From Thuidium tamariscinum (Eukaryota; Streptophyta; Bryopsida; Hypnales; Thuidiaceae): a stretch of 64,000 nt of DNA. Position 1 is the first letter of the stretch. Each line of letters starts with the position of its first letter. Made by a program: the position numbers and the translations under genes. This document shows positions 12,901-25,639 of the stretch, piece after piece. The notes beneath the pieces were generated by a model, which saw only the letters and a program-made list of their open reading frames with translations, made no database searches and was not told the DNA's origin. Where the stretch lies: positions 22,967,067 through 23,031,066 of the forward strand of contig OX344758.2 of the NCBI GenBank assembly GCA_947034885.2, written 5' to 3'.

Positions 12901-15084
12901 AAAGGCAATCTGATTTCACTATTTAGGTAACCCACTCGCCACCTCACTCGCCTCACAGTCTGTATCAATGTGCTGCACGTGCACCTCACCGTATTATTTT
13001 TGTATGCAAATTTCAAACTACGTGCTGGCATGCAACTCTCTGTCGGTGCATGCATGAGGAGCGGCTAAATGTCACCGATGTCATGAACTTTGGAACCGTC
13101 GGTAGCGGCGACGTCCGGAAAATTGGACAGGGATAAGGGCTTTCAAGCGAAACCAGGCTCGTACATTCTTGTACGTCGGTGTTCGTTTAATTGGTCGAAG
13201 CCTCGAATGAGGAAAGGAGTTGAAGGGAGCAACTTAGTTACCAGTCGATTCCTGTTGGGAATAATCGCTCTAACAAGGATACCCGGATCCAATTAATGTC
13301 AGCACGTGCTAGCTAGCTACATGCTTAAGAAGATTGTGTTGCACAGTAGGGTCCCAGGCAACAATGTAAGTTCGGTTGCGGACATTTTCTAGTGCAGCCT
13401 TTTGATTGGACACTGTTGTTTGGTCAACTTCATGTGAACACATCATGACCTATTCGTATAGCTTATAAAAGTTCTCGAGCGGTCGCATAGGTAATTCATA
13501 ATTAAAAATATGAGTTGTGGTCAATCTTAAGTGGCAACTATTGCATTGAATCGCTGTATCAAAGATTTATTAGCCACCAAACTCCCTAGATTCAAATTCC
13601 ATGATAGAGAATCTAAGTATGCAAGTTGTGAAAGACCATGTTCAAAGCTAGCAACATGGGTTTCGAAAAATCTCACAATATGGATGCTTGGGTTGTTGCA
13701 AATTTGCACTTCAATGTTTTAAGAAAGAGCCTCTAAAGACATCCTTGTGATGTCGGAGGTGGTCGTACTGCATCCAGTTGAAAAAAGTCAAAAGGTTCCA
13801 AATTTTAAATACTTTTCAGTGTGCCCGTCTCACACAACTTGAAAATAGACTATTGAATTTCGCATTTCCCTTTGTGGTTCTCGATTGCATTAAAATTTTG
13901 AGCTTTCGAGATCAATTTCAGTTTGTACTCTTTACATTGTTGAATCTTTGAAACATGCGCGTCTGCAATAACATTGTTGCCTGGCACTTTACATGAACCG
14001 TGTGACTCTTTACTTTAGACTTTTGAAGCGCTGTATCCTGTGAAACTCTGACCACCTACTATAACGGCGGCAGTCAGAATTGTTTACTTAATTGTATACA
14101 TATTAATTATTCCGTGGCTGTTTCGTGTCAGTTGCATGCGAACCTGCACTGGACAGGACAGGAAGCGATATATATCGATGGAGTGCAGCACAAGGAAAGG
14201 CAAGGAACATTCGTGCTCAGGTCGGGGAAACGTCCGAGATCGATCAAAGCTATCCAGGTCGATCTTGTATAAATATAGAATGACTACTGCAAATCCTTCT
14301 GCGAAATTCTCGAGCTTCAACTCGCTTCAACAGGCATGCACGGAGAGTTTCTATCCATGTGCGTCGAAAATCCTCCTCAACAACCCTCTCACCTAACTCT
14401 CTTGCTGAGGCATCTCTTTCCAGGTGTTACGCTGCTAAATTAGCTAGTTGATTGATCGAATTAGTATTCCTTCCTGCAGTAATTATTCTCCTTATTTATG
14501 GAAAAGCTTGGTGTCCATCGATATTAGTCGTAAGGGCTCATATGCATTCCGCTGGACATCCAAGTTTCTCCTGCGTGAGGGACAGACCTGTGAATTTCCG
14601 CGCGAGTCCCTTGTGCATGCATGCATGCATTGCCTTGACCTTCGACACCCCTTTGATCGCTTCTTCGAACTTCTAGTTTAATTTGGTGATCCACGTGTGT
14701 GCAGTCAAGTGACGTACTATTTCGACCAGAAATCACAGAGTAATTTTCGAAGCTTCCGAAAGATTAATTTGACTGGAGAAGTTACTGTTGTTCCGCTTTC
14801 CCGGAGTACGTGAGGTTTCAAATTGCAAGGTGCATTCTAGTATTGTCAAGTTTCGCAATTTTAGCCTGTGATGGGCCTGTGATTCTATGGTTTGTTTTCA
14901 AATCCATGCGCGTGTGATTCGGAGCCCCAGAATCTCATTTTAAACAGCTCCAACCTCCAAATTATAGAGATTTCACATGATTGCATATCCTACATTTAAC
15001 TTCATTCTCTGAGCACAAGCCTTAGTTGCCATATATGATAATAATTTATACTAATGTTGTGTCATTGCATTCGTCAACTTAGAA
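9924..15084. other. Non-coding, partly GC-richer, minisatellite
   Basis: 10.7-14.7 kb is less AT-rich than its surroundings and may be old genic DNA, but no family is recognisable. Frames of 60-95 codons overlap on both strands without splice-consistent continuation. A (GCAT)n run is at 14616-14631. Confidence 0.45.
12558..12700. repeat. Minisatellite, ~41 bp period, 3-4 units
   Basis: CATCCACGAGCAGG begins at 12558, 12599 and, slightly changed, 12640. A degenerate fourth start (CATCCTCAAAG) is at 12683. Each unit ends in a GATATC-like string. The open frame across it is a repeat by-product. Confidence 0.8.
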
Positions 15085-15797
15085 GGGTGATTGCATGAAA
15101 CACGTATCAGTTTTGTTGCGTTTTTACAATATTCAAGCCTTTTTTTTCTAGGAATATTTTTAAATTAAAAAAAAAAATTTAAAATTAGAAAAAAAAATAT
15201 GGCCAATGTATACACCTATAAGATGAAGGTAACCACTAAAGGAAAATCATAGAAAATTTCTTTGAGTAGGAGAACGAGAAAAGTGCCAAATCTCAAGAAT
15301 ATAAATATTGTAATGTTTTAATTTAATTAATAAAAAATAGGAAAATAATGAAAATAAAATAAATCCATATGCAAGAACTTTATTGATATGGTCATACACC
15401 AAAAAACCCACAAAAGTTATTTAATACATGTTTTAAAATACAAATAGAAAGAGGTTCACTTTGTGAACTTCTACAAGACTTATAATTATTTATTTCTAAG
15501 AATCCTTTGTAATATATCTATAAGTCTATTAGAAGACCATCTTGTCTAAATTTTAGCTTTAAATTCATTAATTTGGATACTCAATAGTACTAAACCCTTC
15601 AAAATTAGCAAATGTGACATATAATCGGGGGCTATTTTTAGATAGCAATTTTTTATATCACAAAAAATTAGGTAGAGTACATATTAGTCACAAGTATATT
15701 GTCTACAAATTTCAAGTCATTTGGAGACAAAACACAAAAGTTATGGCCAAAAAACTAATCAATTAGAAATGTGTGATAGATTGTTTTATGCAATGAC
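15085..15797 (+). mobile_element. AGGGTGATTGC MITE-like element, copy 4
   Basis: Starts GGGTGATTGCATGAAACACG and follows the interior of copies 1 and 2 (AAGATGAAGGT, TAGGAGAACGAGAAAAGTG, AAACACAAAAGTTATGGCC). The right end is degenerate (TTTATGCAATGACT). An older copy. Confidence 0.7.
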
Positions 15798-16112
15798 TGA
15801 GAAATTCAAATATGTAAATAAAATAATATCAATGGTAATAATGACAATAATGATGATCTATCTTGGCAATATCTTGAGTGAATAAACAAGGAAAAAAAGT
15901 CATGAAAAAATTATAAAATAGTTACAATAGTAACATTGACTTTTTCAAACTTAAGAATAAGGAGCAATACAAAAAGGCATGGACCGTCATCCCTTGAATG
16001 AGTCTCTAAAGAATCACCCATATAGTAGCACTCATAAGTATTTGGAAACTTCAAAAATTACCACATCTAATTCAAGAATTAGATTTTTCCAAATAGATTT
16101 TGTTACATTGAG

Positions 16113-16682
16113 CATTAGAGAAATTTTGAACTCTCTAAAGGGCCTCTAGAATGGCCTCAATTGGGGTCCTCAATTGGATTTAAATGCGTACTTGTCAAAT
16201 AAAGGACAACTTTTTTCCCCTATTTCCACCCATTTTGACATCATGATGTTTATAAGGGTACATGTTTTTTTATTGGATAATGGGACATTAGGTACTTCTT
16301 GTCATTCAAATTTTAAGTACATTGAGGGATTATTTTATTTGGAGAAGGACAAATTTGGTGCAATTAAGTACTAATGGCTCATGTGTTTTTAGTACAATGA
16401 GTGAGACTTTTTTTTTAATAAGATCATTGGTACTTCATGCTCATGATGTTTGCACCATGAAATACCTCTTATTGGACAATGGAACAATAGGTACTTTTTG
16501 TCATTCAAGTCCTTGGTACAATAAGTGAATTCTTTATTTAACAAATTCATAAGTACTTGATGAATATTCACACAAGGTAGCGACACATATTGTGTACTAA
16601 GGCTATCATCTTTAGCCTTCAATAAATAGCTTTGCATGTCAATTCCTAACGGCCCTCTAGAGAGCTCAAAATTTCTCTAATG
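16113..16682 (+). mobile_element. CATTAGAG element (570 bp), second near-identical copy
   Basis: Starts CATTAGAGAAATTTTGAACT and ends in the inverted sequence CTCTAATG. Read in reverse complement it matches 53284-53854 almost base for base. A shared 77-codon stretch (16404-16637, minus) is identical in translation. The flanks (GAG left, GCT right) show no target duplication. Confidence 0.85.
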
Positions 16683-18114
16683 GCTGATTGAAATTAAGTC
16701 TTAACTAGTACACATGTTTCAAAATGATTTTCCAAATTTTTTTTTGACAATTTTGACTTGTCATAATGTAATCAAACTTATTAGACAGAGAAAACTATTG
16801 AAAGAAGCAAATTTTTTTCAAGATTTTTTGAAAAGTGGGATGAGAATTCTTGTTAGAATTTTCACATAAGAATTCCTTTAACTTTTAAATTTTATTGAGT
16901 GAAATATAAATGACTGAAGTACGACTCCAAATTTTGATTTTTCTTAGAAATCACTTAAAAAAATTCCAAAAAGTTTAGAATGTTTAGTCAAAAAGACTAT
17001 GCGAAAGTTATGAGAGTAATTTGAAGTCTTTCAATCTACTACCCTACTATTTACATGTCAAATCTAAAGTCTATTGAGGTCATGAACCAAATATGAAGCT
17101 AAAGGACACAATGTTCATGCATTTCCATATTAATCAATTTAAGGAGTTCTTCTCAAAATCTACTCTACAATTCTTTTATGTGAATTTCAAATATGATTAT
17201 TCTCTTATTAATTGTCTTAAGATCCAATGTATTTTGAGGTCCATCTCCAAGAGCCTCCACAGCTTAAAAATCATTAGATATCCTTATAGACAAAATCTTC
17301 AATAGGAAAATCATGAATAATTTCTTCAAAATTGAATTTTAAGACTTAAAACAATTTTTATAGGATCTTTAAAATTTGATACCAAAATGTGATACCTCGA
17401 ACATTTAGCGGGGTTCAAACTACACTTGCCTAATGCTCATATCTCACTTCATTTTGTTTGTTATAATTGAGATTGAAACTAAGTTATTCTAGAAGATGGT
17501 TGCAATTCTGACAGAGAAATGACTTACTGTTTTTGTCAATATACAGGGAGTCATCTGGAGCTAAATATGATTGTTGTGCACTAATTTAGAGCATCCCTAT
17601 GCCTACACACCAAAGTGTTGAAATATGTTAATGTAGTGTGTTTGGTGTCTGGCACTGCCCCATGCTAGACATGCCAAGTAGAAAAATCAACTAATCAACA
17701 CTTCAAAGTAAGAATGGCACTAAACTGTTGTGGGTCTTCCCCGTGGCTCACTATACCCTAATTTGTTCAATTATGGTACACTCTCATAGATGTTTAGCCA
17801 TTCGGAGCTATGATGCCCAACACTTGGCTTGACTATTCCACCTAGCTTCATAAAAGTGGTCCCTTGGCTTAGGAGACGTGTTTAGTGGGTGAATTACCAA
17901 TGTAAGCATGGGACAACTAAGATTTGGGAGGACCTTCACTAGTCATCAATCCACGCCAAACCCCACTTGGTGCCCCTGCTTGAGGGGTCGGTTTGGCATG
18001 GGGATGCTCTTACAAATGCATTAACTTATATTCAGAGGATAACTTTGCAGCCTTTAAGTGAGTTAAAGTGAATTGAAGCTCAAAAATTGCTTAGGCTCAG
18101 AAACCTATCCACTT
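16683..18114. other. Non-coding, nothing recognised
   Basis: AT-rich. The frame at 17093-17305 is unsupported. Confidence 0.55.
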
Positions 18115-18385
18115 TTTCAAATGTACATTATTTGTACATGCTGCTTTTTCATCTTTACAAGAATGTGCAGACATTGTACATTTAAGTAGGTTGGGGCAAT
18201 TTACGAGCCCTATGCCATTTCAACTTCAAAATTCTATGACTAATTCCACAGAGCTCCAAAAAATTTGAAACAACTAGAGAAAGATGCCAATTCTACATGT
18301 CTGTCGAGGAAACTCAGTTTACTGAAAAATAATTCAATGAGTTTCACCTCCCTTGGAAAACTCCGTTTCAGCTCTTAAATGGGCG
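18115..18385 (+). repeat. Dispersed repeat family B, copy 1
   Basis: Shares with 46240-46535 the series TTTGTACATGCTGCTTTTTC, GAGCCCTATG, TTCAACTTCAAAATT, CTAATTCCACAGAGCTCC, TTACTGAAAAATA and CCGTTTCAGC. Ends not defined. Confidence 0.7.
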
Positions 18386-19019
18386 CTTTCTAAACCTCCG
18401 GCCCAGTCCTCCGGCCTTGAAGGTGTTTCCGAGAGCTCAAATTCGGGCCACGAGGTTGGGTCGCCGGATTTTATTAAAAGTGGTCCCGACATTATTCCGA
18501 GAAGTCACATGGGCCGGCACTTCGATCCCTGCGAAGGTCGACTCGCTGGCTGTTTCTGAGCATTTCTGTTCTCGCTACACCAAAAATTTGCACCTTTCAA
18601 AGGCTTTCAATCTAATAAGTGGACTTATGAAACCCAAAGTTATTTGAGATGATTTGGTCATGAATAGTCTTGGTATTCTCACTGTAAAGAATGTTGCGGT
18701 TGTTTTTTAGATGATGAATGACATAGAATCTTTCTATGTAGGACCAAAGTGCAATTGTTCATTCTTGGAATTTTGTGCAAAAAGGGGAGAACAGGTTTCA
18801 CCTCCAATGAGCAATTTTGTTTTTTTCAAAGTAGATATTGTCATACAATGCCAAAAGGGATGATTTCCATGGTCACCAACTAGGTGTTTAAGGATTAACT
18901 TGTCAAAGCTCATGTTGAGTGTGGTGCACCATCACACCCACTTTCAACATGTAGTATACTACTAATAAGTTAAGTTAGAGAAAGCAATTGCAAACTCAAG
19001 TAAGGTAGAACCACCCATA
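18386..19019. other. Short GC-rich scrap, then AT-rich DNA
   Basis: 18390-18560 is markedly GC-rich (CCGGCCCAGTCCTCCGGCC) and directly follows a family B repeat, as the GC-rich exon island does at 46.55 kb. No product recognised. Confidence 0.4.
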
Positions 19020-19280
19020 AGCAATTGGCATCCTATAACCAATTTGTCAATGGACGTATTTCCAAGGCTAGAATGTTTTGTTTTGTTTTTTCTCTTTTTT
19101 GAAGTTGGGGCTAAAAGTTCATGGCAGATGTCCCGAAGTGGGAAATAGTGAGTAAAAAAGTCATTTTTTGCATGATTGGAATCAAAAGAGTCTACATATT
19201 GACAAATCTTTAACTATCTTCCAAAATTTCTCTATGAAATGGTAGATTCTATATAAAAGAAATCCAAATTGTTGTATGAT
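19020..19280 (+). repeat. Dispersed repeat family C, copy 1
   Basis: Diverged direct repeat of 26585-26910: CCTATAACCAA, AAGGCTAGAATGTTTTGTTT, TGAAGTTGGGGCTAAAAGTT, CATGGCAGATGTCCCGAAGT and AGTGAGTAAAAAAGT recur in the same order. Confidence 0.55.
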
Positions 19281-19488
19281 TTTGAGATATTCATTTTGCA
19301 CTTGTTATGAAGTTGAATCACACTTAATTGCAATTTTGAGGCAATTCACACAATCAAAATCCATTCATTTCTAGTAGTTAAGAGCATCTTCAAGTTCATG
19401 AAGCTTTTTGCTAAATCTACATACTTGAGAAGAAAAATTCATAAGTTAACTTCACACCCTATTGTACAATAATGTACAATAAATGATA

Positions 19489-19569
19489 CTCCCTCTATTG
19501 TTGAAAAAGTCCTATGTTTCCTTCACATCTTACAAAGGAAACGTAGGTCTTTTTCAAAAAGAGAGGGAG
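19489..19569. mobile_element. Stowaway-like MITE (81 bp)
   Basis: Ends CTCCCTCT and AGAGGGAG with the extended inverted arms TTGAAAAAGTCCTATGTTTCC and GGAAACGTAGGTCTTTTTCAA, flanked by TA on both sides (19487-19488 and 19570-19571). CTCCCTC ends and a TA target are typical of plant Tc1/mariner Stowaway elements. Confidence 0.85.
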
Positions 19570-20474
19570 TATAAGAAATTCTAATCAAGGATCTTTACAA
19601 CACTTGCAAACGCTCATTTTGAACATACCCAATTGAAAGGCTGATATATACTGCATCACTTCGTACACTGATACTGTGATCGAGTGAGCAACCAGTCATG
19701 AACTCATGATACAAAACAAGGTACATCAAGTGGGCTATTGCATGCAAAAAATCATTAGAAATAGATTAAAATGAGCACTGATGTGCCTGTTTTCTGCAGA
19801 GAGAGAAATGCTCAGGGCGATGAAGAAAGAAGGTCGGCAATGCTCTTCCCCGACACATTTCAGCACAAGAGGCACAGTCCTGGACAAGGCGGACGCAGCC
19901 AAGGACATGCATGTTCTCCAGAGACTCTTCCACCGTTAGCTTCCACAATGTCAGTCACCGCCTTCGGCCATTCGTAGAAAGCCCCCATTTCAATCAAACC
20001 ACTTCATACTTCATAGGGGAGTGTCAGAGTGCGAGCTCTGGGTTTCAGTTAGACAGACGATTCGCTTCCCGAACTCGAAACCTCTACGCAGAAGCAAGTA
20101 CTTAAGAGAAAAGATCTTGGGGCTCAAAATCGCACAGACCACAAATTCAGAAGTAAATTATATACGCGGCGTTAGAGTGCTCGACATCAAGCACAAAATT
20201 CCACTCTTTCTATTTGAAGGGGCAATCCGGAGCTCCAAATTTCGTTAGAAATATCAGAGCCCTCACAGCGTCTTGATATATCGTCTCAAACTGAATGCCT
20301 CTCTTTTGCAGACCACAAGCTGGCAATCACAAACCCGATGAAATAATGCAGGAGAATTTGCAAGTTCCGACACCACCTAGTAACCGAAAGAATGATGCAC
20401 GTCACAGCTACATCAGTCCATGCAAACCAAATAATTGTGCCTAATGAGTTCATGGTCCAGTTTATATGACTGAC

Positions 20475-20861
20475 CTCCATGTCCTTGATGGTTGCATCAT
20501 TGACCTTGACGTACTCTTCGTCTTGCAATGACATGTCCAAGGAATTCCCTGTGGGCACCTCCCTTCCTGCAACGAAGATGCAAACGAGAGTGCACAAATA
20601 GGTCTTCAATGTCACAGCTTCGGCACCAGAAATGCACGAAATTATATGCAGTTTTCAGAATCATCAATAGAGCAATAGAGCTTCATGTAAGAGTGAGAAC
20701 AAGAAATTATCCCGAGTTTGATCAGAGAATGAGGATGTGAGAATAGAGAGGTGATGTTCAAGAGGTATGGACGTACAGCAGCGCACCTTGAGTTTGAGGT
20801 CTTTGATGAGATTGCCAGTCGAAATGGATTCCATGGTTCCCACTCCGTACTTGTCGAATAC
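20475..20861 (-). pseudogene. Possible fasciclin-like (FAS1) exon fragments
   Basis: Two exon-like blocks on the minus strand. 20787-20861, between TCATGCAG and AAG|GTGCGC, encodes VFDKYGVGTMESISTGNLIK. 20475-20566, between GTTGCAG and GAG|GTCAGT, encodes REVPTGNSLDMSLQDEEYVK and VNDATIKDMEV. The second block resembles the end of FAS1 domains (TLQGxxVxVNDATVxxxDI). The splice phases do not fit directly, and the downstream sequence (membrane-like, 20286-20470) is not FAS1-like. A weak call. Confidence 0.3.
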
Positions 20862-23759
20862 CTGCATGATATTGCAAGAGCTAAATCTTTATGAACTTAT
20901 CCAAGAGCTACATCTGGTTAATTACTAGTGCTCAGGAAAAGGTGTGTATTTAAGTCATTGGCAGGTCGATAACCAAACACAGGTTCCAGTCGAGACGAAA
21001 GCCATGACCCGAAATTGAAACAAGCAACAAGGTTCGAAACTATACAGGGAGTATTAAACAATGTCAATTTCATCAGGGAATTCATCATCGAAACGTATAG
21101 AAAACCCGATCACATCTTTGTTAAGGGAGAAGAATTCTGAAAATGATGCAGTAACCTCAAACCCATTACATAAGGTAGAAGATACTAAAAACGATAAGAA
21201 ACTGAGCCTGTCTCCTATTCTGTCTGACCTCTATCACATCCACGCCTCCTACCTTGCCAACTGGGATGATACAAACCTAAAATTTGGTCCTTTCCAGGAA
21301 CAACATGGACGTTGAGTCCACCAACATCCCCGGAGTACTACTTCCAGGGAGCTCCTTTGGGAAATCTGCAAAACAATCAGGAAAGCATTGAAGGAGGGAA
21401 CTGGAGATCCTTCGCCCATCCCTCCTTTTGAAAAACAGAAGCCGACATACTCAGGAGTGTACATTGCTTACATGGTTGATGATTCTTCATCTTCCACACG
21501 CAGGAGCGTTTCCACCAAGGGAAGCGCTTCCGCCTGCATTGCTAGCAACAAGCATTCATGAACAGAAACAATCGTCAATCGATCGGTCACCCGAATAGAC
21601 AAGACAAGACAGACCGTCTTTGAAAAAAAGGCTGCGCATAGATACTCCCTTGCCAATGACAACTACGACTGTGTTAATGATGGTCTTGTCTCCGCCGTCC
21701 TTCCCACCAACATCCACCGACCCCGCCATGTCCACTCCCCTTCCTCACTTCGTCTGCAACCACCAAAATTCATCCTTAACTGCACAAATACACTCAAAAC
21801 CTCTCTGTGGTCATTCTAGAATAGTATCTGTTCACTTGCAACGCTTTCGTGAACTGTAGCACACTTGTCAACAATTCAAACTATGTTAAAGTTGGGACCT
21901 CAGGTGCAAGACAAAAGAGGTCTGAGTGTAGAGTCTGGAACTTTTCAGTTCTAATTCAACACTGAAATTCGACACTAAATCAAGTCGAAAAACCTAAAGG
22001 AAGAGCAATCCACTTGCAACATGAAATCGACGAACGACACTGATACACTCTTCCAGCAACATTTTCACAAATCGGAACCCTAATTACCCCTCTATGCAAA
22101 AGAAGACATGCAACCAGACTTCTCGTCAACCACGCGGAAACGCAACCACCGCGACTTCAGAAAGGGAAAATTCAACGAAATCAAAAGCTAAAGGAGTCCC
22201 ACTTCAGAAGATTCAAGCTCACGATTTCCGAAAACACAGAATTTCGGACCGCTAGAGTCTACAATTGCTGGCGCATAACAATAGATGATCTAAGAGGCTC
22301 ACCTGCTCAAACGAGGCGCGATTCAAGATTCGAAGTAAAGTTTGGTTTGAGGAGAGATGAGGAGCTTCGAATCTCTGTAACACCGAAAATCGAGCCTGTA
22401 ATCTCCCGAGGTGGCGAAGCTGCCAAGGTTTTTGTAAGACCTATGGAACAACTTACATTCCAATTCACGGCAATTCCTGTTCCGCAATCACGACTGGCCT
22501 GTATATGGTAGCTTATGAATTGGTGAACACTTCGCCACGAAAGCATTTGTTGGAGGCAGGAAAACCTGGGTGCTGCATGCCCGCCGTAGCCTGCAGTTGC
22601 AGATATTACGCTTGTGAAAGTTCCAATTAAGCTGGCAACTGGAATGTTGTTTTGAATACGTTGTTGTTTGCCCTGTTCATGCCAAGGATTCGTCCCGAGA
22701 AATTGATGAATCTGGAACTTGCTCTCCTGAAGTACAGGACCACTTGGTGTGGACTTCAGCTTCCTTCTTCCTCGCTCTCGCAGATCTTTGAAATAGAATT
22801 TTCATGCATGTTCTTCGCACAAGCTTGTGTCCCTTGTTTCCGATTTCAGAAGTGAAGTTTCACAATGGAAGACCTACGGAATGGCTCAAAATGCAACTTA
22901 CATGCATGTTTGTGACATCGACAATTTGAATTTTGGTAAGTATTAAGGTAGCCTGAATGCTTCATTAATGGAGTTCTAAAATGTTTTTATCCCTATTTTT
23001 CTTTAGAATTTCAGGGAAAAGAAGGAAGAACGGAGGACATAACTTAGTGGTTACTACATGTTTGCTTTGTTCAATAACATCGTTTGCTTGGGCTGTAGTG
23101 TGCAGTTTTGCTATATAAGCCAATACTTTTGCATTAGCCACCTGACCGATTCCACCAAGTCAGCTAAGTTATGAAAGATTGAGCATTACTCTGTTCAAAC
23201 CAAGTACATGGAAATCATTAATCCTTCATAACTTTTTCGTTTTTCAGTTTCCACGAAAGGGTGTTACTATGATCGGCAATGACACTTTTAACAGGGTTCT
23301 TCTCTCCGACTATGAAGACTGAGTAGTTATTTGTAAGAGTTTCCTTATCATGATTGAATGAAGATATGTGCAAGAACGTACTTTCTTTTCGGTGCTTGAG
23401 AGTAGTTGGGTAAAAGATTTTTCCCTAGTATGACGATGACATCGTGTTTTCCCAAGCATTTTCTCTGACAGTCGCTTTACTAGTTAATTCTGAAGGTGCA
23501 TAATTATCATAAACGCAAACTATATTCTTCTTCAAGTAATGTGTGAATAGAGGTATTCCCTTCGACAATCGATAATGTGGAACATGGTGTATTTCCCTCT
23601 TACGTGACAAGGAATACATCTGGAGCCCTTTGTGTATCCGATCGAGTTGGAGCAGATCGATGTAACCCAGGGCCCAACTCGATCACACCAGTGCAACCAT
23701 TCAGTAGTGCGTGATGGAAGTTAGAAAGCAAGAATTGCAGCAAGTTATTTTCTTGGCCA
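20862..23759. other. Gene-like but unassigned sequence
   Basis: Mixed-composition DNA with short open frames (for example 21061-21315 plus and 22307-22546 minus) and possible splice sites. No protein family recognised. It may be the remains of the gene that left the fragments at 20.3-20.9 kb. Confidence 0.35.
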
Positions 23760-24323
23760 AAATTTGATGTCCGAAACTATAGCCAAGAAAATACATAAAC
23801 TTACTTCAATGTCTTAATTTTTAGAAAATAGAAATACATAAACTTACTTCAATGTCTTAAATTGAGAAAATAGAGTAACAATTTTCAACAAAACTAAAAA
23901 TTGGACATTTGGGAAGACTTCTTGGTGATGATATTTGAACCAAAAAATGGAAGTCAAAATCATCTCTAATGTTTAGAAGTATGTGTGCAAGGGAGGCCTA
24001 TATGCACAAACATAGAGGGTATAAAATAATGTATTTTTAAACTTTCTTTGGTAGGAACATGTGTCCCTATTAGGAGAATCTACCACAAAAATTTCAGCTC
24101 AAAACTATTAATTTAAACCACTTAACAGTATGAAAAAACCCGTAAATGTCAAAGTGACAAATTAACAAAATTGATTTCTAAATATAAAAAGACTTTCAAA
24201 ATTTCTGAAAAATAAAGGATACAATCAAGATCAAGATATCTAGAAATAAATTTTTTGATTCAAAAGTTATAGCATTCCACAATTGAAACGCAAAGAAATT
24301 GGCAGGTGTTTCTTGCAATCACC
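23760..24323 (+). mobile_element. AGGGTGATTGC MITE-like element, copy 5 (left end unclear)
   Basis: Right end GGTGTTTCTTGCAATCACC is clear. The interior shares the TAGGAGAATCTACCACAAAA and AAAAGTTATAGC-type blocks with the family. I cannot place the left end; a tandem duplication occupies 23791-23876. Confidence 0.5.
23791..23876. repeat. Tandem duplication, 2 x 43 bp
   Basis: ATACATAAACTTACTTCAAT at 23791 recurs at 23834 with the same following bases and a diverged tail. Confidence 0.85.
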
Positions 24324-25064
24324 TTAAATCAATTTGCACAAACTTGATATTGACTTAGAAATGGAAGAAAAATTACCTTGTTTGGATGTTGCTACAATGC
24401 TAATTGTTTGATAAGGGTAAAGACAAGATTGTACCATTTAGTGTTGATTAATTGTTGCTTCAATGTGCATTGCCCAAGTGATGATGTATTGTCAAAACAT
24501 ACATTAAATTAGTATAGAACTTTAATGTGATTAAACCAATAATGAACATGTGTTAACTCCATGGGGTCCAAAGTTGAGACTAGTTGTGAAGGAAGCAGGA
24601 ATTGGCGAAGAGAGTGGGAATTGAAAGCTAATTGCAAGTAGGCTAGGGTTAACTTAATTCCATATTGTTGAGATTGTGACAAACGTAGTTTACTATCTTG
24701 TCGGGTTAGGGTTACTAAGAGTTTCTATTTCGATCGAATATATGTCCGTGCGCCTGCCTATTTGCGAATTGGAGTCGTGCATGCGAGGCTGCATGTCGGT
24801 AGAGCAGATGTCTGCCGTTCCAATCGTGCTTGCTTATCCTCGTGTTGTCCTTGTGCTCAGACACACTGTTCAACCAACTTATTAGAAGAAGCAGCAGTGC
24901 ATTGGTCCGAACTGTGGCTCCTGCGAATCTCCTGGGGCGTGAGAAGGCACCGAAACAATTAATTTTGGGTGTCTACCGACAAATCCTGCTTACAATTCCT
25001 GCTTTAGGGTCTTGTGAGTTGGGTTTGTGTTTCGTTCACGTCTAGGGTTATGTGAGCCGGTAAT
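24324..25064. other. Unassigned, contains a short dispersed block
   Basis: Short frames only. The GGAAGCAGG block at 24585 is the only repeat seen. Confidence 0.45.
24585..24660 (+). repeat. Short dispersed block (GGAAGCAGG), copy 1
   Basis: GGAAGCAGGAATTGGCGAAG ... AAGTAGGCTAGGGTTAACTT recurs with changes at 25065-25135 and 28005-28075. Confidence 0.5.
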
Positions 25065-25135
25065 CGTAACGGAAGCAGGGAAGTGGCAAGGAGACTGGGG
25101 AGCCAATGGAAGTAGGCCAGGGCTAGTTTGAGCTC
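25065..25135 (+). repeat. Short dispersed block (GGAAGCAGG), copy 2
   Basis: GTAACGGAAGCAGGGAAGTG ... GAAGTAGGCCAGGGCTAGTT. It is followed some 400 bp later by a CTGCCTCAACCTAAGGTGAA block that also has a counterpart after copy 3, so a larger unit may have been duplicated. Confidence 0.5.
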
Positions 25136-25639
25136 ATCCGCTCTTGGTCAGGAGATCTTTCCACCTTTGGAAGGTCCTGGAACTGATGATTTGGAACTTA
25201 CTGTTTAACACAAGATGATCATCCATACCTTAAGATAGGTTGTTTGTTTGTTTTGTTTGTTACGTTGAGATCTCACTAACCGTGTGTTCCCAAGGGGTGC
25301 ATGGGCTTTGTTTCGTGGCATTCGGATGTATGATGAGAAAACTAAAGAATTTCAAAGTTTTTATGAATTGGAAAAATTAGAAAAAATACTTTTACTTTGA
25401 TTTGCAATGACACAGGGCACACTAGTATTCTTTGAATTTTATCGTATTGGGGATCGGGAACTCCGAATTAGATAGAAGTGGTCAATCACGAAATTCTGAA
25501 TCATCACAAAATTTTCTGCTCTTAGCAGGCTTATAATAACCCCCTGCCTCAACCTAAGGTGAAAAAACCTCGAGAGCAGATGACCTGAGGCCCTCGCCAT
25601 GAAAACATGGTACCCTGTAAAGGTGATGTTTTCGTATGT

